Assembly (NCBI RefSeq): GCF_000747155.1
Contig: NZ_AVCK01000015.1
Span: 34,667-98,666, forward strand
DNA from: Arenimonas metalli CF5-1
GTDB lineage: Bacteria > Pseudomonadota > Gammaproteobacteria > Xanthomonadales > Xanthomonadaceae
DNA: 64,000 nucleotides
Direction: 5' to 3'
The translations under genes and the position numbers were made by a program. Every line of letters begins with the position of its first letter. The stretch's first letter is position 1. A model generated the notes under the pieces. It saw only the letters and a program-made list of their open reading frames with translations, was not told the DNA's origin and did no database searches. This document shows, one piece after another, positions 8,664 to 22,266 of this stretch.

Positions 8664-10022
8664 ATGCAGCCCCTGACCGCAGCTTCCGATGATTCCCTGG
8701 CCCGGATGGACCGCCTGTCCGGCCTGGCCCGCGAGGTCCTGGACCAGTGCGCGCGCCTCGGCGCCAGCCAGGCCGAGGTGACCATGAACGAGGACGCCGG
8801 CCTGTCGGTGAACGTCCGCATGGGCGAGGTCGAAACCGTGGAGCGCACCCGCGACCGCGGCGTCGGCCTCACCGTGTACTTCGGCCAGCGCAAGGGCAGC
8901 GCCAGCACCGCCGACCTGCAGCCCGACAGCCTGCGCGCCACCGTCGAGCAGGCCTGCGCGATCGCGCGCCACACCGAGGCCGACCCGGCCGCCGGCCTGG
9001 CCGATGCCGAACGCATGGCCACCGACCTGCGCGAATTCGACGGCTGGCACCCGTGGCCGCTGGATGCCGACCGCGCCATCGCGCTCGCGCTGGAGGCCGA
9101 GGCCGCCGGGCGCGGCGCCGACGCCCGCATTTCCAATTCAGACGGCGCCGGTGCCTACAGCAGCGAGAGCGTGTCGGTGTATGCCAACAGCCACGGCTTC
9201 CTCGGGGCCGAGCGCGGCACCAGCCATTCGCTGAGCGTGTCCCTGATCGCCGGCAGCGGCGACGGCATGCAGCGCGACTACTGGTACACCAGTGCGCTCT
9301 CGCCCGACGACCTCGAGGCGCCGGTGCAGGTCGGCCGCCGCGCCGCCGAACGCACGCTCCGGCGCCTGGATCCGCGCCCGATCCGCACCGGCGAGTACCC
9401 GGTGCTGTTCGCGCCCGAGATGGCGCGCAGCCTGATCGGCCACCTGCTCGGCGCCGTGTCCGGCGGCGCGCTGTACCGGCGCGCCAGCTTCCTGCTCGAC
9501 CATGCCGGCAAGCAGATCCTGCCGCCGTGGTTCGCCATCTCGGAGCGGCCGCACAAGCCACGCGGCATCCGCTCCTCGGCCTTCGACGCCGAGGGCGTGG
9601 CGACGGTGGATTCCGACCTGGTGCGCGACGGCATCCTGCAGCGCTACGTGCTGGGCAGCTATTCGGCCCGCAAGCTGGGGCTCAGGAGCACCGGCAACGC
9701 CGGCGGCGTCAACAACCTCGACGTCGCCGCCAACGCCAGCGGGCTCGAGGACATGGCCCGGGCCATGGGCCGCGGCCTGCTGGTCACCGAGCTGATGGGG
9801 CAGGGGGCCAACACCGTCACCGGCGACTATTCGCGCGGCGCCGCGGGCTTCTGGGTCGAGGGGGGCGAGCTGGCGCACCCGGTCGACGAACTCACCATCG
9901 CCGGCCGCCTGCCGGAGATGTTCCTGGCCATCGAGGCGGTGGGCGCGGACGTCGACCGGCGCTCGCACGTTTCGGTCGGTTCGATCCTGGTCGGGCGGAT
10001 GATGGTGGCCGGGGAGGCCTGA
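8664..10022 (+). CDS. pmbA: TldE/PmbA, metalloprotease complex partner
   Basis: The 452-aa non-catalytic partner of TldD. It lacks the HExxxH motif of TldD but has the family's ends and core, for example GVGLTVYFGQRKGSAST, GTSHSLSVSLIAGSG, GVNNLDVAANASG and GAAGFWVEGGELAHPVDE, ending in SVGSILVGRMMVAGE. The partner shapes the substrate channel. The ATG at 8664 is preceded by GGAGCGAAAGG. A DUF4870 gene follows after a 100-bp gap. Confidence 0.95.
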   Translation: MQPLTAASDDSLARMDRLSGLAREVLDQCARLGASQAEVTMNEDAGLSVNVRMGEVETVERTRDRGVGLTVYFGQRKGSASTADLQPDSLRATVEQACAIARHTEADPAAGLADAERMATDLREFDGWHPWPLDADRAIALALEAEAAGRGADARISNSDGAGAYSSESVSVYANSHGFLGAERGTSHSLSVSLIAGSGDGMQRDYWYTSALSPDDLEAPVQVGRRAAERTLRRLDPRPIRTGEYPVLFAPEMARSLIGHLLGAVSGGALYRRASFLLDHAGKQILPPWFAISERPHKPRGIRSSAFDAEGVATVDSDLVRDGILQRYVLGSYSARKLGLRSTGNAGGVNNLDVAANASGLEDMARAMGRGLLVTELMGQGANTVTGDYSRGAAGFWVEGGELAHPVDELTIAGRLPEMFLAIEAVGADVDRRSHVSVGSILVGRMMVAGEA

Positions 10023-10034
10023 TCCTGCGTTGCC

Positions 10035-10063
10035 TTGACAGCCCCTTCACAAGCCCGGAAATT
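10035..10063 (+). promoter_or_regulatory. Candidate sigma-70 promoter for the DUF4870 gene
   Basis: A perfect -35 hexamer TTGACA at 10035-10040 is followed after 17 bp by GAAATT (10058-10063), a weak -10. The downstream gene starts at 10123. A GCCCGG...CCGGGC hairpin (10053-10071) overlaps the -10, so this may also be the end of the pmbA transcript. Confidence 0.35.
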
Positions 10064-10122
10064 ACCCGGGCCAAGGCGCCCCCGGCGCCAGCAAACCAAG
10101 CATCCAATCGAAGGGGAATCGA

Positions 10123-10458
10123 ATGAACGACGTGCAAGCCGAAGACAAAACCCTCGCCCTGATCACCCACCTGTCGGGCATCATCGCCGGCTTCATCGTT
10201 CCGCTGATCATCTGGCTGATCAACAAGGACAAGGCCGACAAGGCCTGGCTCACCGGCCAGTCCAAGGAAGCGCTGAACTTCCAGATCACCGTGCTGCTGG
10301 CCTGGATCGTGGCCGTGGTGCTGAGCTTCCTGCTGATCGGCTTCCTGCTCTACCCGGTGATCCTGATCGGCAACATCGTGTTCTGCATCCTGGCCGGCAT
10401 CAAGGCCAACAACGGCGAGAGCTACCGCTACCCGGTCGCCATCCGCCTGGTCAGCTGA
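10123..10458 (+). CDS. DUF4870 domain-containing membrane protein
   Basis: A 111-aa integral membrane protein of the DUF4870 (Tic20-like small membrane protein) family. Three hydrophobic helices are visible: about residues 12-32 (LSGIIAGFIVPLIIWLI), 50-75 (LNFQITVLLAWIVAVVLSFLL) and 76-95 (FLLYPVILIGNIVFCILAGI). The conserved family pattern HLS...G.I.PLIIWL...K...PF/EALNFQ is present, with the variant SKEALNFQI. The function is unknown. The ATG has AAGGGGAAT 5 nt upstream. It converges on ispA. Confidence 0.88.
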   Translation: MNDVQAEDKTLALITHLSGIIAGFIVPLIIWLINKDKADKAWLTGQSKEALNFQITVLLAWIVAVVLSFLLIGFLLYPVILIGNIVFCILAGIKANNGESYRYPVAIRLVS

Positions 10459-10466
10459 GCCCCGCG

Positions 10467-10496
10467 GGTCGCGCGGGTCAGCTGGCCCGCGCGACC
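10467..10496. terminator. Hairpin between convergent DUF4870 gene and ispA
   Basis: GGTCGCGCGGG (10467-10477) and CCCGCGCGACC (10486-10496) form a perfect 11-bp stem with an 8-nt loop. The loop includes the ispA stop codon. It lacks a T-tract on either strand, so it is a likely but not classical bidirectional end for the two convergent transcripts. Confidence 0.5.
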
Positions 10497-11356
10497 GCGA
10501 ATTCGGCGAGCCGGCGCAGTGCGCCGGCCTCGTCGCCAAGCGGCCCGAGGGCCGCTTTTGTTTTTTCCGCCAGCTCCGCCAGCAGCGCCTTCGAGCGGGC
10601 CATGCCCAGCAGGGCCGGGTAGGTGGATTTTTCCTGAGCCTGGTCCTTGCCCGCGGTCTTGCCGAGCTGGGCGCTGTCGCCTTCGACGTCGAGGATGTCA
10701 TCGCGGATCTGGAAGGCGAGGCCGAGCGCGCTCGCGTAGTCGTCCAGCCGCGCCAGCTTGCCGGCATCGGCGCCGCCCGCCAGCCCGCCCATGCGCACCG
10801 CGGCGCGGATCAGCGCGCCGGTCTTGAGCGCGTGCAGCCGCTCGAGTTGCACCACCTGCAGTTGCCGGCCGGTGGCGTCGATGTCGAGCGCCTGCCCGCC
10901 GCACATGCCCGGGGCACCGGCGGCGCGCGCCAGCGACTGCAGCCAGGCGACGCGCAGCGCGGCGTCCGCCGGCGCGTCGGCCAGGACTTCGAAGGCCAGC
11001 GCCTGCAGCGCGTCGCCGGCGAGGATGGCGGTGGCTTCGTCGAAGGCGACGTGCACGGTAGGCCGGCCGCGGCGCAGCGCGTCGTCGTCCATCGCCGGCA
11101 GGTCGTCGTGCACCAGCGAGTAGGCGTGCACCAGTTCGACCGCGGCGGCCGGCGCATCGCACAGGGATTCATCGGCGCCGGTGGCGGCGCCGGCGGCGTA
11201 GACCAGCATCGGGCGCAGGCGCTTGCCGCCGCCCAGCACCGCGTGGCGCATGGCCGCGTGCAGGCGTTCCGGCGAATCGTTGGCCGGGGGCAATGCGCTT
11301 TCGAGGCGGGCTTCGACGCGCTGCAGCCAGCGCGCCGCGGCCGGATCAAACGGCAT
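10478..11356 (-). CDS. ispA: Farnesyl/geranyl diphosphate synthase (polyprenyl synthetase)
   Basis: A 292-aa all-helical isoprenyl diphosphate synthase that condenses DMAPP/GPP with IPP to form FPP, the precursor for UppS and quinone side chains. The first Asp-rich motif is in [12 protein letters not shown] and the second in [26 protein letters not shown] is the IPP-binding region. The start is the ATG giving [10 protein letters not shown], which overlaps the end of xseB by 11 bp. The xseB-ispA order is common, but the usual neighbour dxs is not here; tilS lies upstream instead. Confidence 0.94.
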   Translation of the reverse strand: MPFDPAAARWLQRVEARLESALPPANDSPERLHAAMRHAVLGGGKRLRPMLVYAAGAATGADESLCDAPAAAVELVHAYSLVHDDLPAMDDDALRRGRPTVHVAFDEATAILAGDALQALAFEVLADAPADAALRVAWLQSLARAAGAPGMCGGQALDIDATGRQLQVVQLERLHALKTGALIRAAVRMGGLAGGADAGKLARLDDYASALGLAFQIRDDILDVEGDSAQLGKTAGKDQAQEKSTYPALLGMARSKALLAELAEKTKAALGPLGDEAGALRRLAEFAVARAS

Positions 11357-11603
11357 CGGGCTGGAACGGCTGGCCGCTGTCGGGATCGGCCGGGTCGCTG
11401 AGCAGGCGCACGCGCAGTTCGGCCTGCTCCAGCGCGCCCTGGCACTGGCGATAAAGGCCGACGCCGCGCTCGTACGCCGCGAGGGAATCATCGAGCGAGA
11501 GGTCGCCCTTCTCCATCTTCTGCACCAGCTGCTCGAGCTCGTCGAGCGAGGTCTCGAACTGGGCGACGGGGGACGGCGGCGATGCGGGGGTCTTGGCGGC
11601 CAT
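11346..11603 (-). CDS. xseB: Exodeoxyribonuclease VII small subunit
   Basis: An 85-aa helical-hairpin protein, the small subunit of exonuclease VII, which degrades single-stranded DNA together with XseA. The hallmark [33 protein letters not shown] region is present, followed by a second helix ([12 protein letters not shown]). The ATG giving [10 protein letters not shown] was chosen. An upstream TTG at 11639 overlapping the tilS stop would add 12 residues with no family match. It overlaps ispA by 11 bp. Confidence 0.95.
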   Translation of the reverse strand: MAAKTPASPPSPVAQFETSLDELEQLVQKMEKGDLSLDDSLAAYERGVGLYRQCQGALEQAELRVRLLSDPADPDSGQPFQPDAV

Positions 11604-11635
11604 GCGCGGAGTTTGCGGGGCGAGGCAGCGGGTGG

Positions 11636-12931
11636 TCAACGTTGCCGCGGCGGTGCCGGCGACCGCAGGCGCAGGCAGGCGCCGCGGGCGGCCAGCCAGT
11701 CGTGCAGCGGCGCCGCGATGGCGACGTCGCCGGCGGCCAGCAGCTCGCCGCCGGGGCCCGACAGCAGCGGCAGCCGCGCACGCAGCCAGGGCGGCAGGCC
11801 GAGCTCCTGCAGCACGTGCTTGAGTTCGCTGGAATGCGCACGGCCCGGCAGCACCAGGCGTTCGCCACCCTGGCGCGCATGCACGCGCAGCGGCGCGTCG
11901 AAGGCAGCCGCGGGCGAGAGCGACAGCACGTCGCCGGTGGGCAGGACCAGCGGCGAGCGGCCATCCCAGGGCTTCGAGAAGTCTTCGGGCAGCGGCGGCA
12001 AGGCTGGGCCCGCGTACAGCAGGTCCCGCCAGCGCCGCACCGCCGCGCCGGACCAGGCGAACGCCGGCTCGCCGTCTTCCTGTGCCGGCAGCACTTCATC
12101 GGCGATCGCGCGCAGGCCGGCGGGCGGCAGCGGCGGCAGGTCGAGCTCGCGCACCCAGCGGCGCAGCACGCGGTCGCGCCAGTCCGGCGCCAGTGCCTCC
12201 AGCGCGGGAACCGACAGGGTGGCCGGATCCACGCCCTGCACCCGGGCCAGCCGGCGCGCGTCTTCACCCGCGAGCAGGTCGGCCTGGCCCGCGAGCAGGG
12301 ACGCACTGCGCGCCAGCCCCGCCGCGGCGCCCGGCCAGCGACCGGTGAGCCGCGGCATCACCTGGCGGCGCAGGAAGTTGCGGTCGGCGTGGTCGGTCGC
12401 GTTGCTGGGGTCTTCGATCCAGTCCAGGCCATGGTCGCGCGCGTAGCGGGCCAGCGCCTCGCGCGGCTGGTCCAGCAGCGGCCGCCAGAGCCAGCCGGCG
12501 CCGAAGCGGCGCAGCGGCCGCATCGCCGCCAGGCCGTCGCCGCTGCCGCGCAGCAGGCGCAGCAGGATGGTCTCGGCCTGGTCGTCGCGGTGGTGGGCGA
12601 GGGCGACCCGCTCGCCGGGCACCAGGCCGTCCGCGAGGGCGTCATGGCGCGCCGCGCGCGCGGCCGCCTCCAGGCCGTCGCCGGCGTCGCGCACGGCCAC
12701 GCGGCGCGATTCGAAGTCGATGCCCAGCCGGGCGCAGGTCTCGGCGCAGCGGGCCGCCCAGGCGGCGGAACCGGGCTGCAGGCCGTGGTCCACATGCATC
12801 GCCCGCAGCCCGCTGGCGCGCACCGCCGGGCTGGCCGCCAGCCAGTGCAGCAGAACGGTCGAATCCAGGCCGCCGCTGAAGGCGACGCGGACGGGGCAAC
12901 CGGGGCACGGAGGCGGCGAATCCAGGGGCAT
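11636..12931 (-). CDS. tilS: tRNA(Ile)-lysidine synthetase
   Basis: A 431-aa N-type ATP pyrophosphatase that converts C34 of tRNA-Ile(CAU) to lysidine, allowing AUA decoding. The PP-loop SGGLDST is at about residues 19-25, with [10 protein letters not shown] and [19 protein letters not shown] following, and [12 protein letters not shown] as the conserved tRNA-contact region. The C-terminal TilS_C domain includes [21 protein letters not shown]. It lies 35 bp downstream of accA, matching the accA-tilS order of many gammaproteobacteria. Confidence 0.96.
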   Translation of the reverse strand: MPLDSPPPCPGCPVRVAFSGGLDSTVLLHWLAASPAVRASGLRAMHVDHGLQPGSAAWAARCAETCARLGIDFESRRVAVRDAGDGLEAAARAARHDALADGLVPGERVALAHHRDDQAETILLRLLRGSGDGLAAMRPLRRFGAGWLWRPLLDQPREALARYARDHGLDWIEDPSNATDHADRNFLRRQVMPRLTGRWPGAAAGLARSASLLAGQADLLAGEDARRLARVQGVDPATLSVPALEALAPDWRDRVLRRWVRELDLPPLPPAGLRAIADEVLPAQEDGEPAFAWSGAAVRRWRDLLYAGPALPPLPEDFSKPWDGRSPLVLPTGDVLSLSPAAAFDAPLRVHARQGGERLVLPGRAHSSELKHVLQELGLPPWLRARLPLLSGPGGELLAAGDVAIAAPLHDWLAARGACLRLRSPAPPRQR

Positions 12932-12966
12932 GCGACGTTCCGCCCGGCCCGGCTGCCGCGGCGCGG

Positions 12967-13926
12967 TCAGGCGGCCTCGTAGGCGCCGTAGCTGCGCAGG
13001 CGCTGGTAGCGGTTCTCGAGAAGCTGAGGGATCTCGACGCGGTCCAGCACCGCCAGCTCGGACTGGATCAGCTGCTTGAGCGTGGCCGCCATCGCGGCGG
13101 GATCGCGGTGGGCGCCGCCCAGCGGCTCAGGCACGATCTTGTCGACCAGCCCGTGCTCGAACAGGCGCTTGGCGGTCAGGCCCAGGGCCTCGGCCGCGTC
13201 GCGGGCCTTGTCGGCGGACTTCCAGAGGATCGAGGCGCAGCCTTCCGGCGAGATCACCGAGTAGGTGCTGTATTCGAGCATCAGCGTGCGGTCGCCGACG
13301 CCGATCGCCAGCGCGCCGCCGGAGCCGCCTTCGCCGATCACGGTGCAGATGACGGGGATCTTCAGCTCGGCCATTTCCAGCAGGTTGCGGGCGATGGCCT
13401 CGGACTGGCCGCGCTCCTCGGCGCCGACGCCGGGGTAGGCGCCCGGGGTGTCGATGAAGGTGAGCAGCGGCAGCTGGAAGCGCTCGGCCATCTTCATCAG
13501 GCGCAGCGCCTTGCGGTAGCCCTCGGGCCGCGGCATGCCGAAGTTGCGCTTGATCTTGGCCTTGGTGTCGCGGCCCTTCTGCTGGCCGATCACCATCACG
13601 GCGCGGCCGTCCATGCGGGCCAGGCCGCCGACGATGGCGGCGTCGTCCGCGAACGCGCGGTCACCGGCCAGCTCGTGGAATTCCTCGAACATCAGGCCGA
13701 TGTAGTCGTTGGTGTACGGCCGCTGCGGGTGCCGCGCCAGCTGCGAGATCTGCCAGGGCGTGAGCGCCTTGAAGATCTCGGCGGTGCGCGCGCGCAGCTT
13801 GTCCTCCAGGCCCTTGACCTCGGTTTCGATGTTGACCGCGGGGCCGGTGCTGGCCTTGCGCAGCTCCTGGATCTTGGCGTCCAGTTCGGCGATGGGCTGT
13901 TCGAAATCGAGGAAGTTCGGATTCAT
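12967..13926 (-). CDS. accA: Acetyl-CoA carboxylase carboxyltransferase subunit alpha
   Basis: The 319-aa alpha subunit of the carboxyltransferase half of acetyl-CoA carboxylase, which makes malonyl-CoA for fatty acid synthesis. It opens [19 protein letters not shown] and contains the biotin/acyl-CoA site features [44 protein letters not shown] and [11 protein letters not shown]. The length equals that of the E. coli protein. It lies downstream of dnaE on the same strand, the standard order, with a 100-bp gap. Confidence 0.98.
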   Translation of the reverse strand: MNPNFLDFEQPIAELDAKIQELRKASTGPAVNIETEVKGLEDKLRARTAEIFKALTPWQISQLARHPQRPYTNDYIGLMFEEFHELAGDRAFADDAAIVGGLARMDGRAVMVIGQQKGRDTKAKIKRNFGMPRPEGYRKALRLMKMAERFQLPLLTFIDTPGAYPGVGAEERGQSEAIARNLLEMAELKIPVICTVIGEGGSGGALAIGVGDRTLMLEYSTYSVISPEGCASILWKSADKARDAAEALGLTAKRLFEHGLVDKIVPEPLGGAHRDPAAMAATLKQLIQSELAVLDRVEIPQLLENRYQRLRSYGAYEAA

Positions 13927-14026
13927 GCGGTGTCTCGGTTCAGACGCCCCAGCTTGGGCCGGGCAGTCTAGAGCAAAGGGTCTAGGGCGGCGATTCTATC
14001 GCCCCCGGCCCGCCGGCGGGAGGCGG

Positions 14027-17545
<3,519 letters not shown>

Positions 17546-17641
17546 GCCGGGGACCGATGGCCGACCGGCAGTTTACCCCGAGGGTGGGGGCGGACAAGGC
17601 TTGACAGTCCCTGTTGCCAGGCCCTGCCGCCCGCCCCGTGA

Positions 17642-17659
17642 AACCCGCCGCGCGGCGGT
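17642..17659 (-). terminator. GC-rich palindrome just after the first DUF1232 gene
   Basis: The perfect 14-bp palindrome CCGCCGCGCGGCGG (17645-17658) begins directly after the stop codon of the gene that ends at 17660. On the minus strand it is followed by GTTTCAC. Without a real T-tract this is a weak terminator or a processing hairpin between this gene and dnaE. Confidence 0.3.
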
Positions 17660-18286
17660 TCAGCCGACGCGGAACAGCGGCTGCAGCGGCTCGCCGCCGA
17701 TGTAGTGGCGGGCGCGGACCTGGCGCCGCTGCTGGAGCAGCGCGACCTCGGCCAGACAGGCGGTTTCCCAGGCCAGTCGGCGTTCAAGCGGGGTGCCGCG
17801 CGGGCGCTCGTCGGCGCGGAAGCGGCAGAAGTCGCCGTAGTCGGTCGTTTCGTCGGCGAACGCCGGCCAGGCCAGCTCCACCAGCAGCGCATCGTCGAGC
17901 TGGCCGAGCAGCGGCTGGGTGTCGGGGATCAGGTCGTCCACCTGCTGCAGGTAGCTGATCAACATGCGCGCGCGTTCCCGGGTGTCCACGCACACGTCCC
18001 AGTCGCTGTCGTTGAGCATGCGGCGCAGGTGCTCGGCGCGCGCCAGGCGCTCGGACAGGATCGCGATGGCATGCTCGCGCGGCTGGTCCTGCAGCCAGCG
18101 CGCCAGCGTGACCAGCTGGTCGGCGCTGACGCGCGGGGCGTTGGGTGCGATCTGGGCGAGCAGCTGGTTGAACTGCTGGACGGCGGCATCGCACAGTTCG
18201 ATCTTCCCGACCTGGCGGCGGCGCGAATCACGCGATTCCGGCGGCAGCGGCAGGTCGAGCGGGGCGGGGTCGTGGCGGGCGTTCAT
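17660..18286 (-). CDS. DUF1232 (YkvA-like) protein, paralogue 1
   Basis: A 208-aa protein with a DUF1232-like core at about residues 105-145: LISYLQQVDDLIPDTQPLLG followed by QLDDALLVELAW. This matches the family pattern of a helix-turn with an IPD...G.lDD motif, often membrane-associated. The N-terminal half is helical (LCDAAVQQFNQLLAQI). The C-terminus is Arg/Gln-rich (EVALLQQRRQVRARHYI). An in-frame upstream start would add an 18-residue tail with no visible support. It is adjacent to and homologous with the gene at 18469-19101. The function is unknown. The pair separates rnhB from dnaE. Confidence 0.8.
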   Translation of the reverse strand: MNARHDPAPLDLPLPPESRDSRRRQVGKIELCDAAVQQFNQLLAQIAPNAPRVSADQLVTLARWLQDQPREHAIAILSERLARAEHLRRMLNDSDWDVCVDTRERARMLISYLQQVDDLIPDTQPLLGQLDDALLVELAWPAFADETTDYGDFCRFRADERPRGTPLERRLAWETACLAEVALLQQRRQVRARHYIGGEPLQPLFRVG

Positions 18287-18468
18287 GGTGGTTTCCCGGT
18301 CTGGCCGCGGGCCACCGGAACCATTCCGGGGCAGGCGCACATCCTCTGGGATGCGCGGCCAGCATGGACCGTTGCAGCGCGCGCCACGACGCCCTGAAGT
18401 CAGCGTGACGTCCGGGCTAATTCAGCGTCGCGACAGCTTCGCGCGACGCGATGCGATGCGCCGCTGCC

Positions 18469-19101
18469 TTACACCACGCGCAGGCCGCCGGTGCTGGGGC
18501 CGAACTCGACGTAGTGCTGGCTGCGCACGCGGTGCAGTTGCTCCCACAGCGCGCCTTCCTCCATCCGCGCGGCCAGCCAGTCGTCGCGGCCCGGGTGGCC
18601 GCCGAAATGCGCGCCGGACTCGTCGCGGAACCGGCAGAAGTCGCGGAAGTCCTCGAGCTCCTCGGCCACCATCGGCCACGCCAGCTCGACCAGCAGCGCG
18701 TCGTCGAGCCGGCCCACGCGCGGCAGGTCGTCGGGGATCAGGTCGCGCGGCTGCGAGACGTAGTCGAGCAGGCGGTAGATCCGCCGCGCCAGCGCCGGCT
18801 CGAGCCCCCAGTCGGGATCGACGGCGAGGTCGCGCAGTTCCTGCAGCCGGCCCAGGCGCGCCTGCAGCAGCGCCTCGGATTGCGCCGGCGGCAGCGCCAC
18901 CAGCCAGCGCGCGACGCTGGCGATGGCGGCGGCCTCGACGTGCGGGGCGTCCGGATGCAGTTCGTGCAGCAGGGCATTGAAGTCGGCGACGGCCTGGGGG
19001 TCGAGCGTGACCGGGGCGTCGCGGGGATCGCCCATCAATCCTGCACGCGCGGCGTGCAGCGGCAGGGCGGGTGTCGCGGGGAGGGGGGCGTCGTGGCGCA
19101 T
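18469..19101 (-). CDS. DUF1232 (YkvA-like) protein, paralogue 2
   Basis: A 210-aa protein sharing its plan with the downstream neighbour. It has ADFNALLHELHPDAPHVEA in place of QQFNQLLAQIAPNAPRVSA, and LLDYVSQPRDLIPDDLPRVG then RLDDALLVELAWPMVAEE in place of the IPD-LDD segment, ending in LHRVRSQHYVEFGPSTGG. Shared FRDFCRFRDE/YGDFCRFRADE strings confirm a tandem duplication. The divergence suggests an old event. No signal peptide or clear membrane helix is seen. The function is unknown. Confidence 0.8.
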   Translation of the reverse strand: MRHDAPLPATPALPLHAARAGLMGDPRDAPVTLDPQAVADFNALLHELHPDAPHVEAAAIASVARWLVALPPAQSEALLQARLGRLQELRDLAVDPDWGLEPALARRIYRLLDYVSQPRDLIPDDLPRVGRLDDALLVELAWPMVAEELEDFRDFCRFRDESGAHFGGHPGRDDWLAARMEEGALWEQLHRVRSQHYVEFGPSTGGLRVV

Positions 19102-19216
19102 GGCAGGCCTCGCTGCCGGCCGGTGGTAGGCGCTGCGCGTGGCTGGTCGGCGGGTGCCGCGGGCAGCCGCATCCGGCGGGATGCATCGCTTGGTCTACGC
19201 CTGCCCGGGGCGGCTG

Positions 19217-19807
19217 TCAAATGCCCGGCAGCGAGCTTGCGAGGCAGGCGCGCACCGGCGCGAAACTTCGCCGATGCTGCGGGCACGGGCCCAGCCGGCG
19301 CAGCGCGTCGAGGTGCTCGGGCGTGGGGTAGCCCTTGTGCAGCGCGAAGCCGTAGCCGGGATGCAGGGATTCGAGTTCGCGCATCAGCTGGTCGCGTGCG
19401 ACCTTGGCCAGGATGGAGGCCGCCATGATCGCCGGTTCGCGCGCATCGCCCTTCACCAGCGCCTGCGCAGGGCAGGGCAGGCCGGGCGGAAGGCGGTTGC
19501 CGTCCACCAGCGCGAGCGTGGCGGCGGGCGACAGCGCGCGCACGGCGCGCGCCATGCCGGCCATCGTGGCGTGCAGGATGTTGAGGCGGTCGATCTCTTC
19601 GATCGGCACCAGCTCGAGGTGCCAGGCCAGCGCGCGTTCGCGGATCAGCGGCGCCAGCGCTTCGCGCCGCGTTTCACTCAGCGCCTTCGAATCGCCGAGG
19701 CCCGCGATCGGGCGCGAGGGATCGAGGATGACGGCGGCGACCGCGACGGGCCCCGCCAGCGGGCCGCGGCCGGCTTCGTCGACGCCGGCGACGCGCGCTG
19801 CGCTCAC
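19217..19807 (-). CDS. rnhB: Ribonuclease HII
   Basis: A 196-aa enzyme that nicks RNA-DNA hybrids 5' of single ribonucleotides and so starts ribonucleotide excision repair. The family motif [15 protein letters not shown] is at the N-terminus with the catalytic Asp-Glu pair, followed by [24 protein letters not shown] and [24 protein letters not shown]. The start is a GTG that overlaps the lpxB stop (GTGA). A much longer open frame upstream is an artefact within lpxB. Confidence 0.96.
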   Translation of the reverse strand: MSAARVAGVDEAGRGPLAGPVAVAAVILDPSRPIAGLGDSKALSETRREALAPLIRERALAWHLELVPIEEIDRLNILHATMAGMARAVRALSPAATLALVDGNRLPPGLPCPAQALVKGDAREPAIMAASILAKVARDQLMRELESLHPGYGFALHKGYPTPEHLDALRRLGPCPQHRRSFAPVRACLASSLPGI

Positions 19808-21000
19808 GGCGAGGCCAGCAGTTCGGCCACGGCGTCGGCCGCCGCGGACGAGGCGTCGCGGCGCAGCTTCAGGTGGATGTGCTGGTAGCGCGGCAGCAGC
19901 GCTGTGCGGGCATCGGGGCTGCGGAACCAGTGCATCACCGCTTCGGCCAGGTTCTCGGGCGTGCAGTCCTGCTGCATCAGCTCCGGCACGATCGGTTCGT
20001 TGGCCAGCACGTTGGGCAGGCTGTAGCGGTTCACGCGCATCATGCCCAGCAGCATCACGATGCGGTAGGTGAGCGCGGAGATGCGGTAGCCCACGACCAT
20101 CGGGCGCTTGGCCAGCAAGCCTTCCAGCGCGGCGGTGCCGGACGCCAGCAGCACCACGTCGGAGGCGACCATGGCGTCGTGCGCCTTGCCGTCGGTGACC
20201 ATGACGTTGGCCAGCGGCCGCGCCAGCAGGCCGTTCTCGATGGCGGCGCGGCACGCCGGGTTCGCGGCCGGCACCACCACGACCAGGCCCGGCACCTGCA
20301 CGGTGACCCGGCGCGCGGCCTCGATGAATTCGGGGAACAGGCGGTCGATCTCACCCAGCCGGCTGCCGGGCAGCAGGGCCAGCACCGGCGCCTCGCCCGG
20401 CAGGCCCAGGCGCCCGCGTGCGGCGCCGCGGTCGGGCTCGAGCGGGAAGGCGTCGGCCAGCGGGTGGCCGACGAAGCGTGCGTCCACGCCGTGGCGTTCG
20501 TAGATCGGTGGCTCCATCGGGAACAGGCAGAGCACGCGGTCGGCGCTGCGGCCGATCTTCGCCGCGCGGCCTTCGCGCCAGGCCCACACCGACGGGCTGA
20601 CGTAATGCACGGTGCGGATGCCGGCCTGCTTGAGCCGTCGCTCGAGGCCGAGGTTGAAGTCGGGCGCGTCCACGCCGATGAACACGTCCGGCCGCCACTG
20701 CAGCAGGCGCTGGTGCAGGGCCCGGCGCAGGCGCAGCAGGCGGGGCAGGTGCCGCAGCACTTCGGCCAGGCCCATCACCGCCAGCTCGGAGCAGTCGTGC
20801 CAGGTGTCCAGGCCGGCCGCGCGCAGGTGTTCGCCGCCGACGCCCGCGAATTCGGCCGTGGGGAAGCGCAGCCGCAGTTCGCGCACCAGGCCGGAGGCCA
20901 GCAGGTCGCCCGAGGCTTCGCCCGCGACGATGGCGATGCGAAGCTTCTTGCCGGCCGCGAGGGCCAGTTCCAGCGAAGGGGTCAGGGTGACGCCGGCCAC
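19804..21000 (-). CDS. lpxB: Lipid-A-disaccharide synthase
   Basis: A 398-aa GT-B glycosyltransferase (family GT19) that joins UDP-2,3-diacylglucosamine and lipid X to form the lipid A disaccharide at the inner membrane. It begins [19 protein letters not shown], the family opening, followed by [37 protein letters not shown] (typical LpxB block) and [19 protein letters not shown]. The start appears to be GTG at 21000, 16 bp after the lpxA stop. The annotated start includes a 17-residue lead-in before GKKLRIA that could be shorter in reality. Confidence 0.96.
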   Translation of the reverse strand: MAGVTLTPSLELALAAGKKLRIAIVAGEASGDLLASGLVRELRLRFPTAEFAGVGGEHLRAAGLDTWHDCSELAVMGLAEVLRHLPRLLRLRRALHQRLLQWRPDVFIGVDAPDFNLGLERRLKQAGIRTVHYVSPSVWAWREGRAAKIGRSADRVLCLFPMEPPIYERHGVDARFVGHPLADAFPLEPDRGAARGRLGLPGEAPVLALLPGSRLGEIDRLFPEFIEAARRVTVQVPGLVVVVPAANPACRAAIENGLLARPLANVMVTDGKAHDAMVASDVVLLASGTAALEGLLAKRPMVVGYRISALTYRIVMLLGMMRVNRYSLPNVLANEPIVPELMQQDCTPENLAEAVMHWFRSPDARTALLPRYQHIHLKLRRDASSAAADAVAELLASP

Positions 21001-21016
21001 GGCCGGTGCGCGCAGG

Positions 21017-21787
21017 TCAGCGCAGCAGGCCGCGCGCGCTGCGCTCGATGAACTCGAGCATCAGCCGCACGTCCTGCGATTCGGTGGCGCCCTGGGCCAG
21101 CTGCTCGCGGACCTCGGCCATCGGCTTGCCCGACATGTACAGCGCCCGGTAGGCGCGCTTGATCGCGGCGATGCGCTCGGCGTCGAAGCCCCGGCGCTTG
21201 AGGCCCTCGGCGTTGATGCCGCGCGGACCCGCGTACTTGTCGGCCACCATCACGAACGGCGGCACGTCGGCGTTGACCAGGCTGCCCATGCCGATGAAGG
21301 CGTGGTCGCCGATCTTGCAGAACTGGTGGATGGCCGCGAAGCCGCCCAGGATCACCCAGTCGCCGAGGACGGCGTGGCCGGCCAGCGTGGCGTTGTTGGC
21401 CAGGATGCACTGGTTGCCTACGATGCAGTCGTGGGCCACGTGCACGTAGGCCATGATCCAGTTGTCATCGCCGATGCGGGTGATGCCGCCGCCGTCGGCG
21501 GTGCCGCGGCTGATCGTGGTGAACTCGAAGATCGTGTTGCGGTCGCCGATCACCAGCTCGGTGCGCTCGCCGCGGAACTTCTTGTCCTGCGGGTCGTTGC
21601 CGATGGTGGCGTGGGCGTGGACGACGTTGCCGCGGCCCAGGCGGGTCGGGCCGGTGATGACGCAGTGCGGGCCGATGCGGCTGTCGTCGCCGATCTCGAC
21701 CTCGGGGCCGATGACCGCGAACGCGCCGACCTGGACGTTCGCGCCCAGCCGCGCACCCGGATCAACCTGCGCACTCGGGTGGATCAT
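21017..21787 (-). CDS. lpxA: UDP-N-acetylglucosamine O-acyltransferase
   Basis: A 256-aa left-handed beta-helix acyltransferase that starts lipid A synthesis by transferring an R-3-hydroxyacyl chain from ACP to UDP-GlcNAc. The hexapeptide repeats run from [20 protein letters not shown] to about residue 190, with the catalytic His in [16 protein letters not shown]. The C-terminal helical domain follows. The start is the ATG giving MIHPSAQVD, one base from the fabZ stop. It is part of the lpxD-fabZ-lpxA-lpxB block. Confidence 0.97.
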   Translation of the reverse strand: MIHPSAQVDPGARLGANVQVGAFAVIGPEVEIGDDSRIGPHCVITGPTRLGRGNVVHAHATIGNDPQDKKFRGERTELVIGDRNTIFEFTTISRGTADGGGITRIGDDNWIMAYVHVAHDCIVGNQCILANNATLAGHAVLGDWVILGGFAAIHQFCKIGDHAFIGMGSLVNADVPPFVMVADKYAGPRGINAEGLKRRGFDAERIAAIKRAYRALYMSGKPMAEVREQLAQGATESQDVRLMLEFIERSARGLLR

Positions 21788-21788
21788 G

Positions 21789-22253
21789 TCATTCCTTGCC
21801 TTCGGCGCAGAGGATCTCGGCACTGGCGACCACCTGGCCATCGACGCTGGCGGTGCAGTCGTACAGCGCCATGTTGCGGATCAGGCGCTTGACCCTGACT
21901 TCGAACTCGAGCTTGTCGCCCGGCACCACCATGCGGTTGAAGCGCGCGTTGTCCACCTTCACCAGGTAGAACAGCTTGCCTTCGCTGATCTTGTCGCGCG
22001 GCTGCGAGAGCTGGGTCAGCAGGCCGCCGGCCTGGGCCATGGCCTCGACCACAAGCACGCCCGGCATCACCGGACGGCCCGGGAAGTGGCCCTGGAAGAA
22101 CGGCTCGTTGAAGGTGACGTTCTTGTAGGCCCGGATCCGCTGGTTCGGCTCCAGCTCGACCACCCGGTCCACCAGCAGGAAGGGATAGCGGTGGGGCAGC
22201 AGGTGCAGGATGCACGAGACATCCACGGGCAGCTTGATGGCGTCGTCGCTCAT
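21789..22253 (-). CDS. fabZ: 3-hydroxyacyl-ACP dehydratase FabZ
   Basis: A 154-aa hotdog-fold dehydratase of type II fatty acid synthesis. It removes water from 3-hydroxyacyl-ACP and competes with LpxA/LpxD for the substrate. [40 protein letters not shown] (active-site His) and VEAMAQAGG (active-site Glu) are all present. The start ATG lies 13 bp after the lpxD stop. Confidence 0.97.
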   Translation of the reverse strand: MSDDAIKLPVDVSCILHLLPHRYPFLLVDRVVELEPNQRIRAYKNVTFNEPFFQGHFPGRPVMPGVLVVEAMAQAGGLLTQLSQPRDKISEGKLFYLVKVDNARFNRMVVPGDKLEFEVRVKRLIRNMALYDCTASVDGQVVASAEILCAEGKE

Positions 22254-22266
22254 CGGGTTCCTTGCG

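Noticed and set aside
17601..17606. TTGACA on the plus strand near 17601 as a promoter
   Set aside because: No -10 box follows at 16-18 bp and no plus-strand gene lies downstream.
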